A stretch of 40,508 nucleotides of DNA from Nanobdellota archaeon. Its GTDB lineage: Archaea; Nanobdellota; Nanobdellia; SCGC-AAA011-G17; PNOQ01. Positions 1 through 7,798 of the stretch are shown here, one piece after another. Location of the stretch: NCBI GenBank assembly GCA_018829185.1, contig JAHJUI010000008.1, positions 1 to 40,508 on the forward strand, written 5' to 3'. Position numbers and translations under genes: made by a program. Position 1 is the stretch's first letter, and each line of letters starts with the position of its first letter. Under the pieces are notes generated by a model, which saw nothing but the letters and a program-made list of their open reading frames with translations, was not told where the DNA came from and did no database searches.

Positions 1-219
1 GTTAAAAGAAAATATGGCTCTGTTTTGAGAAACAAAACTTTTGCAACCCAAAAAGTGGAATTAGTAAGTAAATTAATTGCTTACAATTTAGATAGAAAGC
101 AATTAATTTTTAATTACTTTTTTAAGGGTTGCACCAGAGCTTGGTTATGGGAAAGGCGTCAAATGCGCAACCAAGGGAGCAATCAACTTCCAAAGGTAAG
201 GCGCTACAATAATCAATAA
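1..219 (+). pseudogene. IS5-like transposase, C-terminal fragment cut by window edge
   Basis: The reading frame is open from the first base and begins VKRKYGSVLRNKTFATQKVE, followed by a K-L-I-A-Y-N-L stretch. This is the usual C-terminal end of IS5/IS4-type DDE transposases (K-R-x-F/Y-G, then Q-x-x-E, then Y-N-L). The catalytic D-D-E part would lie to the left of the window, so intactness cannot be judged. The normal family end is near residue 45. The last 25 or so codons, down to TAA at 217-219, run through the 3' end of the convergent membrane-protein gene and are probably read-through of the element boundary. Known: the C-terminal motif. Inferred: the family name. Confidence 0.6.
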
Positions 220-564
220 GGCTATGATAATTGTATGAAAAAACACCCTAGCAAAATGTATCTTTTCTCTTAACATTCCAAAGGTAACTGCCCCATATAT
301 TTTAATAAAAGCAATTAAACCTACAAATAAGTAAATATAATGAATTGGAAAAGATACATCCCAATTAAAATAATTTATAACATATTCTGCATTCAAATTT
401 ATAAAAATAAATAAAAATGTAAATGGAAATACATGCAAACTATCTATAAGCCACCTTCGATGAATATCTCCATGCAAAAAAATCATTTCTAAAACACTTA
501 AAATAATTGACCAGATTATCACAGGAAAAAATACCAATCCTGTTGCAATATAGTCAAAAGCCAT
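145..564 (-). CDS. Four-helix integral membrane protein of unknown function
   Basis: I do not recognise this 139-residue protein. It has four hydrophobic segments, at about residues 11-30, 46-58, 73-95 and 109-130, with a short charged loop (H-G-D-I-H-R-R) after the first. ATG starts at 564. The gene is convergent with the transposase fragment, and its last 25 codons overlap that frame. The IS end therefore probably lies within or at the 3' end of this gene, and the native C-terminus may have been replaced. No conserved catalytic motif is visible. It lies downstream of the TFS gene on the same strand with a 32-bp gap. Confidence 0.6.
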   Translation of the reverse strand: MAFDYIATGLVFFPVIIWSIILSVLEMIFLHGDIHRRWLIDSLHVFPFTFLFIFINLNAEYVINYFNWDVSFPIHYIYLFVGLIAFIKIYGAVTFGMLREKIHFARVFFHTIIIALLIIVAPYLWKLIAPLVAHLTPFP

Positions 565-596
565 AAAATAAATTTGAATTTAAGCCTATATAAATT

Positions 597-929
597 TTAC
601 TTATACTCTCTCCAGCGGTATCCACACTTAGTACATTCAAAAAACCTAGTTTCTGCTTCATCAGAACTTCTAGTTTGAACTAACCAGTAATAAGCTTTAC
701 TATTATTACATTTCTTACATTCTGCTTTTATTTTTGGTAAAGTCTCAATCCTTTTATTTCTAACTTCAATTTCTTGGGCCTTATCTAACTTAACCTTCTC
801 TTTAATTATCAAATTATTTTTAACCCTAGGTGTGTATCCACAATTAGCACATGAAAATTTTTTTTTCTTCTCTTCACCCTTAACAGTTAAAATACTCCCA
901 CATTTTGGACAAAACATTGAATTTGTCAT
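597..929 (-). CDS. tfs: Transcription elongation/cleavage factor S (TFS)
   Basis: This 110-residue protein matches archaeal TFS, the TFIIS/Rpb9-like factor that stimulates transcript cleavage by backtracked RNA polymerase. The N-terminal zinc ribbon uses C7, C10, C27 and C30. The C-terminal ribbon uses C71, C74, C99 and C102, with the signature RSSDEAETRFFECTKCGY around residues 87-103. The paired acidic residues D90-E91 at the tip of the C-terminal hairpin are those that reach the polymerase active site in the family, so cleavage activity should be intact. Its length is typical. The ATG at 929 lies two bases after the stop of the signal peptidase gene, so they are probably cotranscribed. M5 is an alternative start. 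Confidence 0.95.
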   Translation of the reverse strand: MTNSMFCPKCGSILTVKGEEKKKKFSCANCGYTPRVKNNLIIKEKVKLDKAQEIEVRNKRIETLPKIKAECKKCNNSKAYYWLVQTRSSDEAETRFFECTKCGYRWREYK

Positions 930-931
930 TT

Positions 932-1516
932 TTATTTTCCCCCCAAATTGAACATCTCAACAAAAACTAACTTTACCCAACCAAGTTTAGGTATTCTAAA
1001 CAAGGTTTTTCCCAACACTCTATCTTCCGATATTTCTAGTTCAAGCAAACCGGGGTCACTTTTACTATTGTGGTCTCCCTTGGTTTGGAAATAATAATCA
1101 TTATCTTCCCAAGCCTTAACAACCCTATGTATCACTGGATATACAGTTGTTGATTGAAACACAATCACGTCCCCTACTTTTATGTTTTTCGGTTCTGTAC
1201 CCTTTAAGAAAATTATATCCCCCTTAACAAATCCATTCTTGAAAACAAACTCTTCAAAATCTTCCTTATAAATATTATTCTCTTCATACCAGTCTTGATT
1301 TAATTCCCACCATTCATCAAAAGGTTGCTCATGCTCCATACTTCCAGAAACAACAGCTACAATAGGGTAGCTAGTTCCAAACGCTAAACCAATTAATGGA
1401 TAGACTATGAATTTTACAATTAAAAAAGCTAAAATAAAAGCAACTATCCAACTAGCAATAGAATCATCATGCCAAACAAATTTCCAAAATTTCTTTAAGG
1501 CATTTTTAAAACTCAT
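932..1516 (-). CDS. Signal peptidase I, archaeal/ER (S26B) type
   Basis: This membrane-bound serine endopeptidase removes signal peptides from secreted proteins. An N-terminal hydrophobic segment at about residues 21-47 is followed by the catalytic-serine box V-V-S-G-S59-M. The H130 box (Y-P-V-I-H-R-V-V) replaces the lysine of bacterial LepB, as in archaeal and ER Sec11-type enzymes. The acidic box K-G-D148-H-N-x-x-x-D154 follows. The insertion between the Ser and His boxes (residues 61-105) is acidic and aromatic-rich. At 194 residues it is in the normal range. ATG at 1516. Substrates presumably include the secreted proteins encoded at 16.6-34.8 kb (inference). Confidence 0.93.
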   Translation of the reverse strand: MSFKNALKKFWKFVWHDDSIASWIVAFILAFLIVKFIVYPLIGLAFGTSYPIVAVVSGSMEHEQPFDEWWELNQDWYEENNIYKEDFEEFVFKNGFVKGDIIFLKGTEPKNIKVGDVIVFQSTTVYPVIHRVVKAWEDNDYYFQTKGDHNSKSDPGLLELEISEDRVLGKTLFRIPKLGWVKLVFVEMFNLGGK

Positions 1517-1559
1517 TTATCGAAGTCTAGAAAAGAACTCACATAAAAAGGTTTCTATT

Positions 1560-2204
1560 TTATTGCATATAAACATAATCTAAAATTTCTAAATCCTTTG
1601 GCGGAACTTCTCCAAACTCACAATATTTGCAAGTAGGGTCTAAGCCAACCCAATCTTCATCCATTTTATAAATCCTAGCAGCATCTGGTAAATAAACTTG
1701 AACATAAGCATGTCTTTTAACCAAAACAATTCTTGAATCAAGTCCAATACTTTTTAACATAATTGAAAGCAAAATCGCTTCATTTTCACAATCACTACTT
1801 CCGCTTAAAAGCGTTCTTTCAGGAACCTCAATTATTTGTTGATCTGGATCAGGAAGATACTTAATTTCATCTCTAACAAAATAATAAAATGCTTTAGCAT
1901 AACAAACATCTTTCACTTCCTTGCAACTGCTTCCAACTTTTCCAACAACATGTTTCATAAAATCGGATATAACTAAAGACCTAGCATCTTGAATTGAATT
2001 AATCCTATTTTCTCCATCGTAAGAAGGAGCATTTCTCAAAACATCATCCAAACTAACCCTAAAATTTGGTTTAGGGTCAATTTTTACAGCATAATAAGAA
2101 ACTGTCATTAAAACAATCAATAAAATAAGAAAAACAACCAAAATTATTTTCAATGGGCTTCTTTTCCCTTCAATCTCCTCTTCAAACTGTTCCATTAAAT
2201 TCAT
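1560..2204 (-). CDS. Membrane-anchored transglutaminase-like protease/transferase
   Basis: A single transmembrane helix at residues 19-38 leads to an extracytoplasmic transglutaminase-like cysteine domain. The catalytic triad is visible as C139 (S-G-S-S-D-C-E-N-E-A), H165 (K-R-H-A-Y-V) and D189 (V-G-L-D-P-T). This is the papain-like transglutaminase core; many prokaryotic members act as proteases rather than cross-linkers, so the reaction is not determined. A Cys pair (C192, C195) follows the Asp and might bind metal or form a disulfide. The ATG at 2204 is preferred; M4 is possible. The gene lies 43 bp upstream of the signal peptidase on the same strand, so both may act on exported proteins (inference). 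Confidence 0.8.
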   Translation of the reverse strand: MNLMEQFEEEIEGKRSPLKIILVVFLILLIVLMTVSYYAVKIDPKPNFRVSLDDVLRNAPSYDGENRINSIQDARSLVISDFMKHVVGKVGSSCKEVKDVCYAKAFYYFVRDEIKYLPDPDQQIIEVPERTLLSGSSDCENEAILLSIMLKSIGLDSRIVLVKRHAYVQVYLPDAARIYKMDEDWVGLDPTCKYCEFGEVPPKDLEILDYVYMQ

Positions 2205-2360
2205 CTTAACTAAATATTTCTAATTGGAATTTATAAAACTTACAGTTTTCATTCTTACAAAAATTTTTAGGCAATCAAGAGGAATCTAATTTATTTGATC
2301 TCTCTATTATCAAAAAGAAAAAATAGTTTTTCTAAGAAATTTCACTTTGCCATAATTCAA

Positions 2361-2633
2361 TTATTTAAGGTTTTTAATTTCTACAAGAAGGTCTTTATTT
2401 CGTTTTTTCAAACCTTCAACTGCTTTCAATAAGGCTTTAACTGGATCACCGGATTTTACTTCTACTGTTATCTCTGGTTCACTAATCAAGGGATGCTTCA
2501 TATCATATCCAGCAACTTCAACAGTTTTATCTTCCCATAATTCTTTTCTCAAAGCATTACAAAGAGTATGATCTTCTCCAATAATCTCTATTACCACCAT
2601 ATTTTTAGTTTTTTCTAAAATCTTGATTTCCAT
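2361..2633 (-). CDS. rpoL: DNA-directed RNA polymerase subunit L
   Basis: This 90-residue protein is the archaeal counterpart of Rpb11 and of the dimerisation part of bacterial alpha; it pairs with RpoD in the polymerase assembly platform. The family signature is clear: I-G-E-D-H-T-L-C-N-A-L-R (about residues 18-29), then V-A-G-Y-D-M-K-H-P-L (about 40-49), then a C-terminal amphipathic helix. Length is standard. ATG at 2633. It lies 27 bp downstream of the METTL5-like gene, probably in the same transcript. Confidence 0.95.
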   Translation of the reverse strand: MEIKILEKTKNMVVIEIIGEDHTLCNALRKELWEDKTVEVAGYDMKHPLISEPEITVEVKSGDPVKALLKAVEGLKKRNKDLLVEIKNLK

Positions 2634-2660
2634 TTTAATTTAAGTTAAAGGCACTGTATT

Positions 2661-3260
2661 TTAAAGCTTTCGTTTTTCCAAAATCCAACATCCAACCCTA
2701 ACTTTATGCTCTTTTTTCTTATGAAATTCCATACTTTTTTTAATTGGAAAATCAAATCCTATTATTCCATTAACAAGAAATCCATTTTCTTCACATAAAA
2801 CATTAATAAATCCTTTACTTTCTATTTTATGTATGGTATAAATCTTATCAGCAACTTGCATTGCCTTCTCTAAAAACGGCTTATCTGCTTTCCTATTCTG
2901 AACCCCAAAAGGAGGATTCTGAATAACCAAATCTACTTTCTCCTTAAACTCAGAAATATCAATATTCAAAAATTCTACATTGTTAAACCCACAATTAGCT
3001 TTTGCAATTTCAATAGATTCTTCATCTTTATCAACAAAATAAACTTTTTTAGCATTTAGCGCTAAACAACCAATCCCAAAAATACCATTACCACAACCAA
3101 AATCAGCAATTACTTTTTCTTCAATGTCTTCATGTAAAAAAGCATGCCAAAGAATATGTGCAACAATCTCTTCATCTGTAGAATATTGTTCTAACTCTAC
3201 TTTCGGTTTCTCAACCTTTTTTAATTTAGAAAGAAAAATAGCTAATTGTTTTTTGTTCAT
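2661..3260 (-). CDS. METTL5-like RNA N6-adenine methyltransferase
   Basis: This 199-residue class I SAM methyltransferase has the SAM-binding motif I D-F-G-C-G-N-G at residues 53-59 and the target-adenine motif N-P-P-F at residues 115-118. The architecture and the sequence around N-P-P-F-G-V-Q match archaeal relatives of METTL5, which methylates an adenosine in small-subunit rRNA in eukaryotes. A small-subunit rRNA substrate is therefore inferred, not shown. Start ATG overlaps the aMBF1 stop as ATGA (3257-3260), indicating translational coupling. Confidence 0.85.
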   Translation of the reverse strand: MNKKQLAIFLSKLKKVEKPKVELEQYSTDEEIVAHILWHAFLHEDIEEKVIADFGCGNGIFGIGCLALNAKKVYFVDKDEESIEIAKANCGFNNVEFLNIDISEFKEKVDLVIQNPPFGVQNRKADKPFLEKAMQVADKIYTIHKIESKGFINVLCEENGFLVNGIIGFDFPIKKSMEFHKKKEHKVRVGCWILEKRKL

Positions 3261-3718
3261 TTTTTAGCTCTTAATAGGTCAGCAATTGTAATTAATTCAT
3301 CTTTAAAATTAACATCTTTTTTCCCTATTTTCTTTTCATACTTTTCAATCAAACTTATGTTTAAATAAACTTCTAATTTCTTAGCAGTTTTAAAACTTGG
3401 TTTAATATGCCCAGATTCTATGCTATGTATTAAAGATTCCTTTTCAGCAATTTCTTTAGCTAATTCTTCTTGCTTCAGCCCTTTTTTTTCTCTGCCTTCT
3501 TTAACAATTTTAGAGTAACCATCAACTATCCCCTCGGCCAAATCATCTTGTTTAATTCTTGTCTTTTCTTGAATTCTTTTATTCTCTTCATTTACAATTG
3601 TTGGTTGTAAAGGAACTACATTTCCAAACTTAGAACAATTCCCACAAACATGCATAACAACCCCTTCAACAACTGCTTCAATTAATTTTTCCTCTTTGCC
3701 ACACATTTCGCATTGCAT
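3257..3718 (-). CDS. Multiprotein bridging factor aMBF1
   Basis: This 153-residue protein has an N-terminal zinc ribbon (C3, C6, C25, C28), a linker, and an XRE-type helix-turn-helix at about residues 75-125 with the core K-Q-E-E-L-A-K-E-I. This order, ribbon then HTH, defines archaeal MBF1. Studies in other archaea link the family to the ribosome and transcription machinery; its exact role here is unknown. ATG at 3718. It is the first gene of a coupled run with the METTL5-like methyltransferase and RpoL. Confidence 0.9.
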   Translation of the reverse strand: MQCEMCGKEEKLIEAVVEGVVMHVCGNCSKFGNVVPLQPTIVNEENKRIQEKTRIKQDDLAEGIVDGYSKIVKEGREKKGLKQEELAKEIAEKESLIHSIESGHIKPSFKTAKKLEVYLNISLIEKYEKKIGKKDVNFKDELITIADLLRAKK

Positions 3719-3771
3719 TTTAGAATTACCTCAAAATAAGAGATTTAATCGTTACTTAAATATTTTTTGTT

Positions 3772-4443
3772 TCAATCATCAAAACCCAAAATATCAACTA
3801 CTTGAGCATAACCCCTATAACCCTCATAAACTTCTCCATTAATAACTAAAGTTGGTGCAATATCAACACCATATATGTCCCTTAGAGTATTCAAAGCAGG
3901 ATTATTTGTATTTATATCAAAAGCAAAAACTGCTATTTTTTCCCCATATTTGTTGTAAAGGCTATCCAAAAAAACTCCTTGTTCTTCTGAAACAGTAGAT
4001 TTTCCTTTTTCATCATTTTCTTTATTTGTATAAAAGAATAATATAATATTCACGTCCAAATCACATTCGTCCTTAATCTCTTCCAATAATAAATAAGTTT
4101 CAACTTCCACTAATTGATAAAACTCTTTCTGGATTAAAACCATTTCATTTTCTTTTCCTAGCCTTTTTTCCAGTATAGAAATTTGTTTTCCCAAATAAAC
4201 TCTATCTTCCCACAGTTCATCAGATCCTATCTCACAAATATCTCCTTTCTTGATCAAATCATATTTCAATTCAATCCCGAAAAGTCTTGCTCTCAAAACA
4301 TCTTCATTATAAGTAATTTCATTAATCAAATAATTAGAAAACTGCCAACCGATAGCCATACCAACCAAAAAAACTAAAGCAGTAAATACAAAAACTATAG
4401 TATATTTTTTCTTGCTTACTCTTCTTTTATGTTGTTCTACCAT
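3772..4443 (-). CDS. Membrane-anchored thioredoxin-fold protein without CXXC
   Basis: A basic N-terminus and one transmembrane helix (about residues 14-35) precede a helical region and a C-terminal thioredoxin-like domain (about residues 125-223). The fold is suggested by beta-strand I-I-L-F-F-Y-T, the cis-Pro-like I-A-P-T-L-V-I-N-G segment and the final Y-x-G-Y helix. The usual CXXC is replaced by a sequence without cysteines, so it is unlikely to be a redox enzyme. Similar proteins occur in Woesearchaeota-like genomes, to my knowledge without assigned function. ATG at 4443 overlaps the glycosyltransferase stop (ATGGTAG); another in-frame ATG lies at 4455. Confidence 0.7.
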   Translation of the reverse strand: MVEQHKRRVSKKKYTIVFVFTALVFLVGMAIGWQFSNYLINEITYNEDVLRARLFGIELKYDLIKKGDICEIGSDELWEDRVYLGKQISILEKRLGKENEMVLIQKEFYQLVEVETYLLLEEIKDECDLDVNIILFFYTNKENDEKGKSTVSEEQGVFLDSLYNKYGEKIAVFAFDINTNNPALNTLRDIYGVDIAPTLVINGEVYEGYRGYAQVVDILGFDD

Positions 4444-5648
4444 TTCGGTTCCCATCTAAATATAAATCTCACCAAAGCAACCAAAGTAAATACAATGATG
4501 AAAAATATGTATACAAAGAGATAAACAAAATAGTTTATAATATTAACTCTTTTTTCTCCAGTATGTTTCTTAGCTAACTTAAATACAAAGAATGACATAG
4601 CCATAATAAACAACCCAATTAATATTCTTGGATCAGTAAAAAAATTCATTGGGTGGAAATCTCTAAATACAATTTGGAAATTAGACAAACTCCACAAATA
4701 TAAAGATCTGAATAATCTTATAATTATATCAAAGAAAAATTTAACAAAAACAAATACTGAAAAAGCAGTTAAAATTACAATTAAAGGCAAATAAAAAACA
4801 CCTAAATCTCCATACTTTGGACTAAATAATCGCTTATATTTAACAAGATTATAAAAAGTCCCATAATTCCATCTCAACCTCTGTTTAAATAAAGATACAA
4901 AATTATTGGGAACTTCTGTAACAGCATAAGAATCAATAACATGCATAACTTTGTGGTGTTTTTCAACAACTCTTAGCCCCAATTCAAAGTCTTCTGTTAA
5001 GTTATGTTCATCATAATAACCATATTTTTTAAAAATCTCCGCCTTTATAACAGAAGCTGCTGGAGCAACGCTTAAACTATCTATGAAAGTTAATATTTTC
5101 CTACTAAATGCTGCAACAGTATATTCAATTAATTGCATTCTTCTCAAAAAACCCTTTGTTTCAGTTGGTCTAACTGCCGGTATCACAATTGCGACAGAAG
5201 GATCTGAAAAATAACTTAGTGCTTTTTTCAATAAATCCGGTTGCATAAAAGTATCCGCGTCCAAAGTAACTATAATTTCACCTTTAGCCTGTTTAATTCC
5301 AAAATTCAATGGGACTGCTTTTATTCCACCGCTATTTTCTCTAGTAAAAACTTTTATCCTTTCTCCAGCGAAACTTTTAGCAATAGCATAAGTATTATCT
5401 TTACTTCCATCATCTACAATTATCAATTCCAATTTTTCTTTTGGATAATCAATTTCATTAAAAGATTCAATAATTTTGGGTATATTTTTTTCTTCATTAT
5501 AAGCAGGGACAACTATGCTAACCATAGGTTCCTCTTTGAATTCCCTACTTTGCAATTTATTTTTATTTTGAAAATATACCACCAAATAGAAAATTCCTAC
5601 AAAAATGCTTACAAAATATATTATATAGGTTAAAAAAGGCAATTCCAT
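4437..5648 (-). CDS. Membrane-bound GT2 family glycosyltransferase
   Basis: This 403-residue enzyme is a processive-type family 2 glycosyltransferase. An N-terminal transmembrane helix is followed by the cytosolic catalytic domain with I-V-V-D-D-G-S (UDP-sugar), L-D-A-D (metal), T-E-D-F-E-L (catalytic base) and Q-R-L-R-W (Q-x-x-R-W, typical of cellulose/chitin/PNAG synthases). Three or four C-terminal membrane helices follow. The sugar and polymer are not deducible. The start is taken at ATG 5648; an upstream TTG in the same frame is weaker. The stop is TAG (4437-4439), followed after seven codons by an in-frame TAA. Confidence 0.88.
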   Translation of the reverse strand: MELPFLTYIIYFVSIFVGIFYLVVYFQNKNKLQSREFKEEPMVSIVVPAYNEEKNIPKIIESFNEIDYPKEKLELIIVDDGSKDNTYAIAKSFAGERIKVFTRENSGGIKAVPLNFGIKQAKGEIIVTLDADTFMQPDLLKKALSYFSDPSVAIVIPAVRPTETKGFLRRMQLIEYTVAAFSRKILTFIDSLSVAPAASVIKAEIFKKYGYYDEHNLTEDFELGLRVVEKHHKVMHVIDSYAVTEVPNNFVSLFKQRLRWNYGTFYNLVKYKRLFSPKYGDLGVFYLPLIVILTAFSVFVFVKFFFDIIIRLFRSLYLWSLSNFQIVFRDFHPMNFFTDPRILIGLFIMAMSFFVFKLAKKHTGEKRVNIINYFVYLFVYIFFIIVFTLVALVRFIFRWEPKW

Positions 5649-5674
5649 AAAAACAAGCAAATTAACTAAATATA

Positions 5675-6223
5675 TTAAGCTTTCTTTTCTTCCTCAGAAA
5701 CTTCTTTAATTTCTGACACTTCTTCTACTTTTTCTTCAACAACCTTCATTTTCTCAGATAATTGTTCATGGACAACATCAAAATAATCATAAAACTTATC
5801 AGTTAATTTCAATAATTTAGTTCTTCCAAACTTTTCACTTGTAATAAAACCGGCCTCAAGCAAAAAACCAATATGATCATAACTTTTATTGCCCCTCATC
5901 TTAACAACGTCTGATTGAACAGAAGGTTGTTTATATGCTACAATTGCCAAGGTTTCTTGAATCGGAACATTCATTTCAGCATTTTCCAATAATTTTTGTG
6001 TTAAATGTAAATGTTCTTTTTTAATATTTAATTTCCATTTATCTCCTTCATTAACAATTTCTAAAGCAGAGTCCTTACTTTCATATTCTTTTGCTAAAGC
6101 TTCTAACACTCCTTTAACTTTTTCTATAGGAATTATATCACAATGCTGAGAAATTTCATCTAAAGTCAAAAATCTTCCAGTTGTAAATAAAATAGCTTCA
6201 ACCTTCTTTTGTTGATTTTCCAT
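5675..6223 (-). CDS. scpB: Segregation and condensation protein B homologue
   Basis: This 182-residue protein has the two tandem winged-helix domains of ScpB, starting K-K-V-E-A-I-L-F-T-T-G and containing E-T-L-A-I-V-A-Y-K-Q-P in the second domain. A Glu/Lys-rich tail follows. In bacteria a ScpB dimer binds the ScpA kleisin in the SMC complex; archaeal ScpB proteins are known but less studied. No ScpA or SMC gene is in the window. ATG at 6223 is preferred over a TTG at 6271, because the family start is close to this Met and the TTG would overlap aRF1. Confidence 0.85.
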   Translation of the reverse strand: MENQQKKVEAILFTTGRFLTLDEISQHCDIIPIEKVKGVLEALAKEYESKDSALEIVNEGDKWKLNIKKEHLHLTQKLLENAEMNVPIQETLAIVAYKQPSVQSDVVKMRGNKSYDHIGFLLEAGFITSEKFGRTKLLKLTDKFYDYFDVVHEQLSEKMKVVEEKVEEVSEIKEVSEEEKKA

Positions 6224-6257
6224 ATAGTTAGAACTAATTGTTAATTTAAAAACATTT

Positions 6258-7742
6258 CTATACGATTGCAAATCTCAAAATAGCCGCAATTCCACCAAGA
6301 TCTTTTAATTGAACTCCTTCTCTTGTCTCAGTAGAAATCAATCTAACAACTGCCCCAGTATTTTCAGCCTTCTTTTCAAACTCTTCGCTTTTCTTATCAT
6401 CAAATTCTTCAGAAATTAAAATAGTTTCAACAGCACCTAACTTCAAAGCTTCTTCAACTTCTTTTTCCCCATAAGCTGCTTTACCTGTATCTTTTGATAA
6501 CATGTCTAAAAATTTATTCATAATATCTTTTTCTTCAGTTATAGCTTCTTCAGCTAAAATATCTTTACTTTTCTCAACTAGTTCTTGTAAACCAAACTCG
6601 CCAGTATAACTTAAATCTTGAACAGCAATTACCTTATCTTTTAATTCTTGATTCAAATAAGATCCATCTACAAACTCATTTTTTGTATGTCCCGGACCGC
6701 CAACTAAAATTCCTTTTAATTTTGTTTTTACTTCCAAAAATTCTTTATTTGCTGCACTAGCAATTTTATTAAAGAAATCTTTTGCGGCAAGTTCTCTTAT
6801 TCTAGCATAACGGGCTTGACTATTATGTACTAAAACACAATTTGCAATAAAATTCTGGTTTTTTACAGAAATATCAACTAAACTAAAATCGCCTTTCTTT
6901 AGTTCTATAGAATCTACTTTAATTTCTTCTGCATTTTCATTTAATAAACAATCTCCAATTCCCAAATCTTCAGTAGCCTTAGTTTCTCCGTTGGAAAGAA
7001 AAAATAAATGGTCTTTTGAAGCTAAAATTTCATTATCGCTAGTTTTTATTAAAAAAGCTTCATTTTTTTTAACATCCCATCTGTCTAAACATTCAGAAAA
7101 TTCAAATTCTTTTGTAAAAAAATTATAAGATTTTAATAAATCTCCCTTTTTAACATCAGAAATTTTAATTTGGGAATTTTTTAATTGAACTATAGAATCA
7201 AAGTCAATGCATTGCCCCCCCTTAGTTGTTTTTCCAGGAACATTAGAATGAAAATTTGCAGATTCTATAATTGAATTTCCCTTAAGGAATCCAATATTTC
7301 CCTCTCTTTTATCAACAACTATTAATCCAAAAACTTCATCATGATCCATCATCTCCTTAAGTAAATCTAATTGAAAAGTTTGATCACACCTATATGTTCT
7401 GGTCTTCATTGGTTTTGGGGGTTCAATACTCCAAACTTGAATATTTGATTGACCTTCTCTTTCAGAAACATTACCTGCAAAAGCAGCTAAGCCATTAGCT
7501 GGTGTTTTTTTAAATAAACGTAAATGTCTAATCATTCTTTCTAAAGAATCAATAACATGTGTTCTAGTTGTTTTATCTTTAATATTACTTGCAGTACCTT
7601 GCTCTTCTTGTAAATGCTGTATAATTTTAATTAATTCGTAACCAGCTGGAATGTAAACCGAAACAAGCTCCGTGTGTCTACCTCGAATACCTTCTAATTC
7701 CTTTATGAACTTTTTTAGTTCTTTCTTTTCTTTAACTTCCAT
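6258..7742 (-). CDS. prf1: Peptide chain release factor aRF1 with mini-intein in GGQ loop
   Basis: This is the archaeal omnipotent release factor: it reads stop codons in the A site and triggers peptidyl-tRNA hydrolysis. The extein parts total 364 residues, somewhat short for the family (about 410). Domain 1 has T-A-S-N-I-K-D at about residues 50-56, where most homologues have N-I-K-S, and the Y-x-C-D-x-x-F motif at 117-123. Domain 2 has the catalytic G-G-Q at 175-177. A 130-residue intein directly follows the Gln, and the extein resumes S-Q-A-R-Y-A-R. Domain 3 is standard. ATG at 7742. The gene's own stop is TAG (6258-6260), with an in-frame TAA four codons later. Confidence 0.95.
   Translation of the reverse strand: MEVKEKKELKKFIKELEGIRGRHTELVSVYIPAGYELIKIIQHLQEEQGTASNIKDKTTRTHVIDSLERMIRHLRLFKKTPANGLAAFAGNVSEREGQSNIQVWSIEPPKPMKTRTYRCDQTFQLDLLKEMMDHDEVFGLIVVDKREGNIGFLKGNSIIESANFHSNVPGKTTKGGQCIDFDSIVQLKNSQIKISDVKKGDLLKSYNFFTKEFEFSECLDRWDVKKNEAFLIKTSDNEILASKDHLFFLSNGETKATEDLGIGDCLLNENAEEIKVDSIELKKGDFSLVDISVKNQNFIANCVLVHNSQARYARIRELAAKDFFNKIASAANKEFLEVKTKLKGILVGGPGHTKNEFVDGSYLNQELKDKVIAVQDLSYTGEFGLQELVEKSKDILAEEAITEEKDIMNKFLDMLSKDTGKAAYGEKEVEEALKLGAVETILISEEFDDKKSEEFEKKAENTGAVVRLISTETREGVQLKDLGGIAAILRFAIV
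6822..7211 (-). other. Mini-intein (130 residues) in aRF1
   Basis: The insert begins with Cys1 (C-I-D-F-D-S) directly after G-G-Q and ends V-L-V-H-N, followed by extein Ser. Splicing blocks visible: block A (C1), block B (E-I-L-A-S-K-D-H68-L-F-F), block F (L-V-D-I-S-V-K-N-Q-N-F-I-A-N, residues 111-124) and block G (V-H-N then S+1). At 130 residues there is no homing-endonuclease domain, so it is a Hint-only mini-intein, probably no longer able to home. Until it is excised, the catalytic loop is interrupted one residue after the Gln. All expected splicing residues are present, so it should be active (inference). Confidence 0.93.
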
Positions 7743-7798
7743 AATTAAAAAGGTAAAATTATGCGTTTATAAAATTATTGAAAAAAAGAAAAAGAGTT

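Noticed and set aside
4437-4460. TAG at the end of the glycosyltransferase as a recoded codon
   Set aside because: The stop overlaps the next gene's start in the usual way and the protein already has a complete C-terminal membrane region; read-through would add only seven polar residues.
5241-5633. 130-codon plus-strand open frame inside the glycosyltransferase gene
   Set aside because: Opposite-strand shadow of a clear GT2 enzyme; its translation is low-complexity Phe/Ile/Ser/Asn with no domain.
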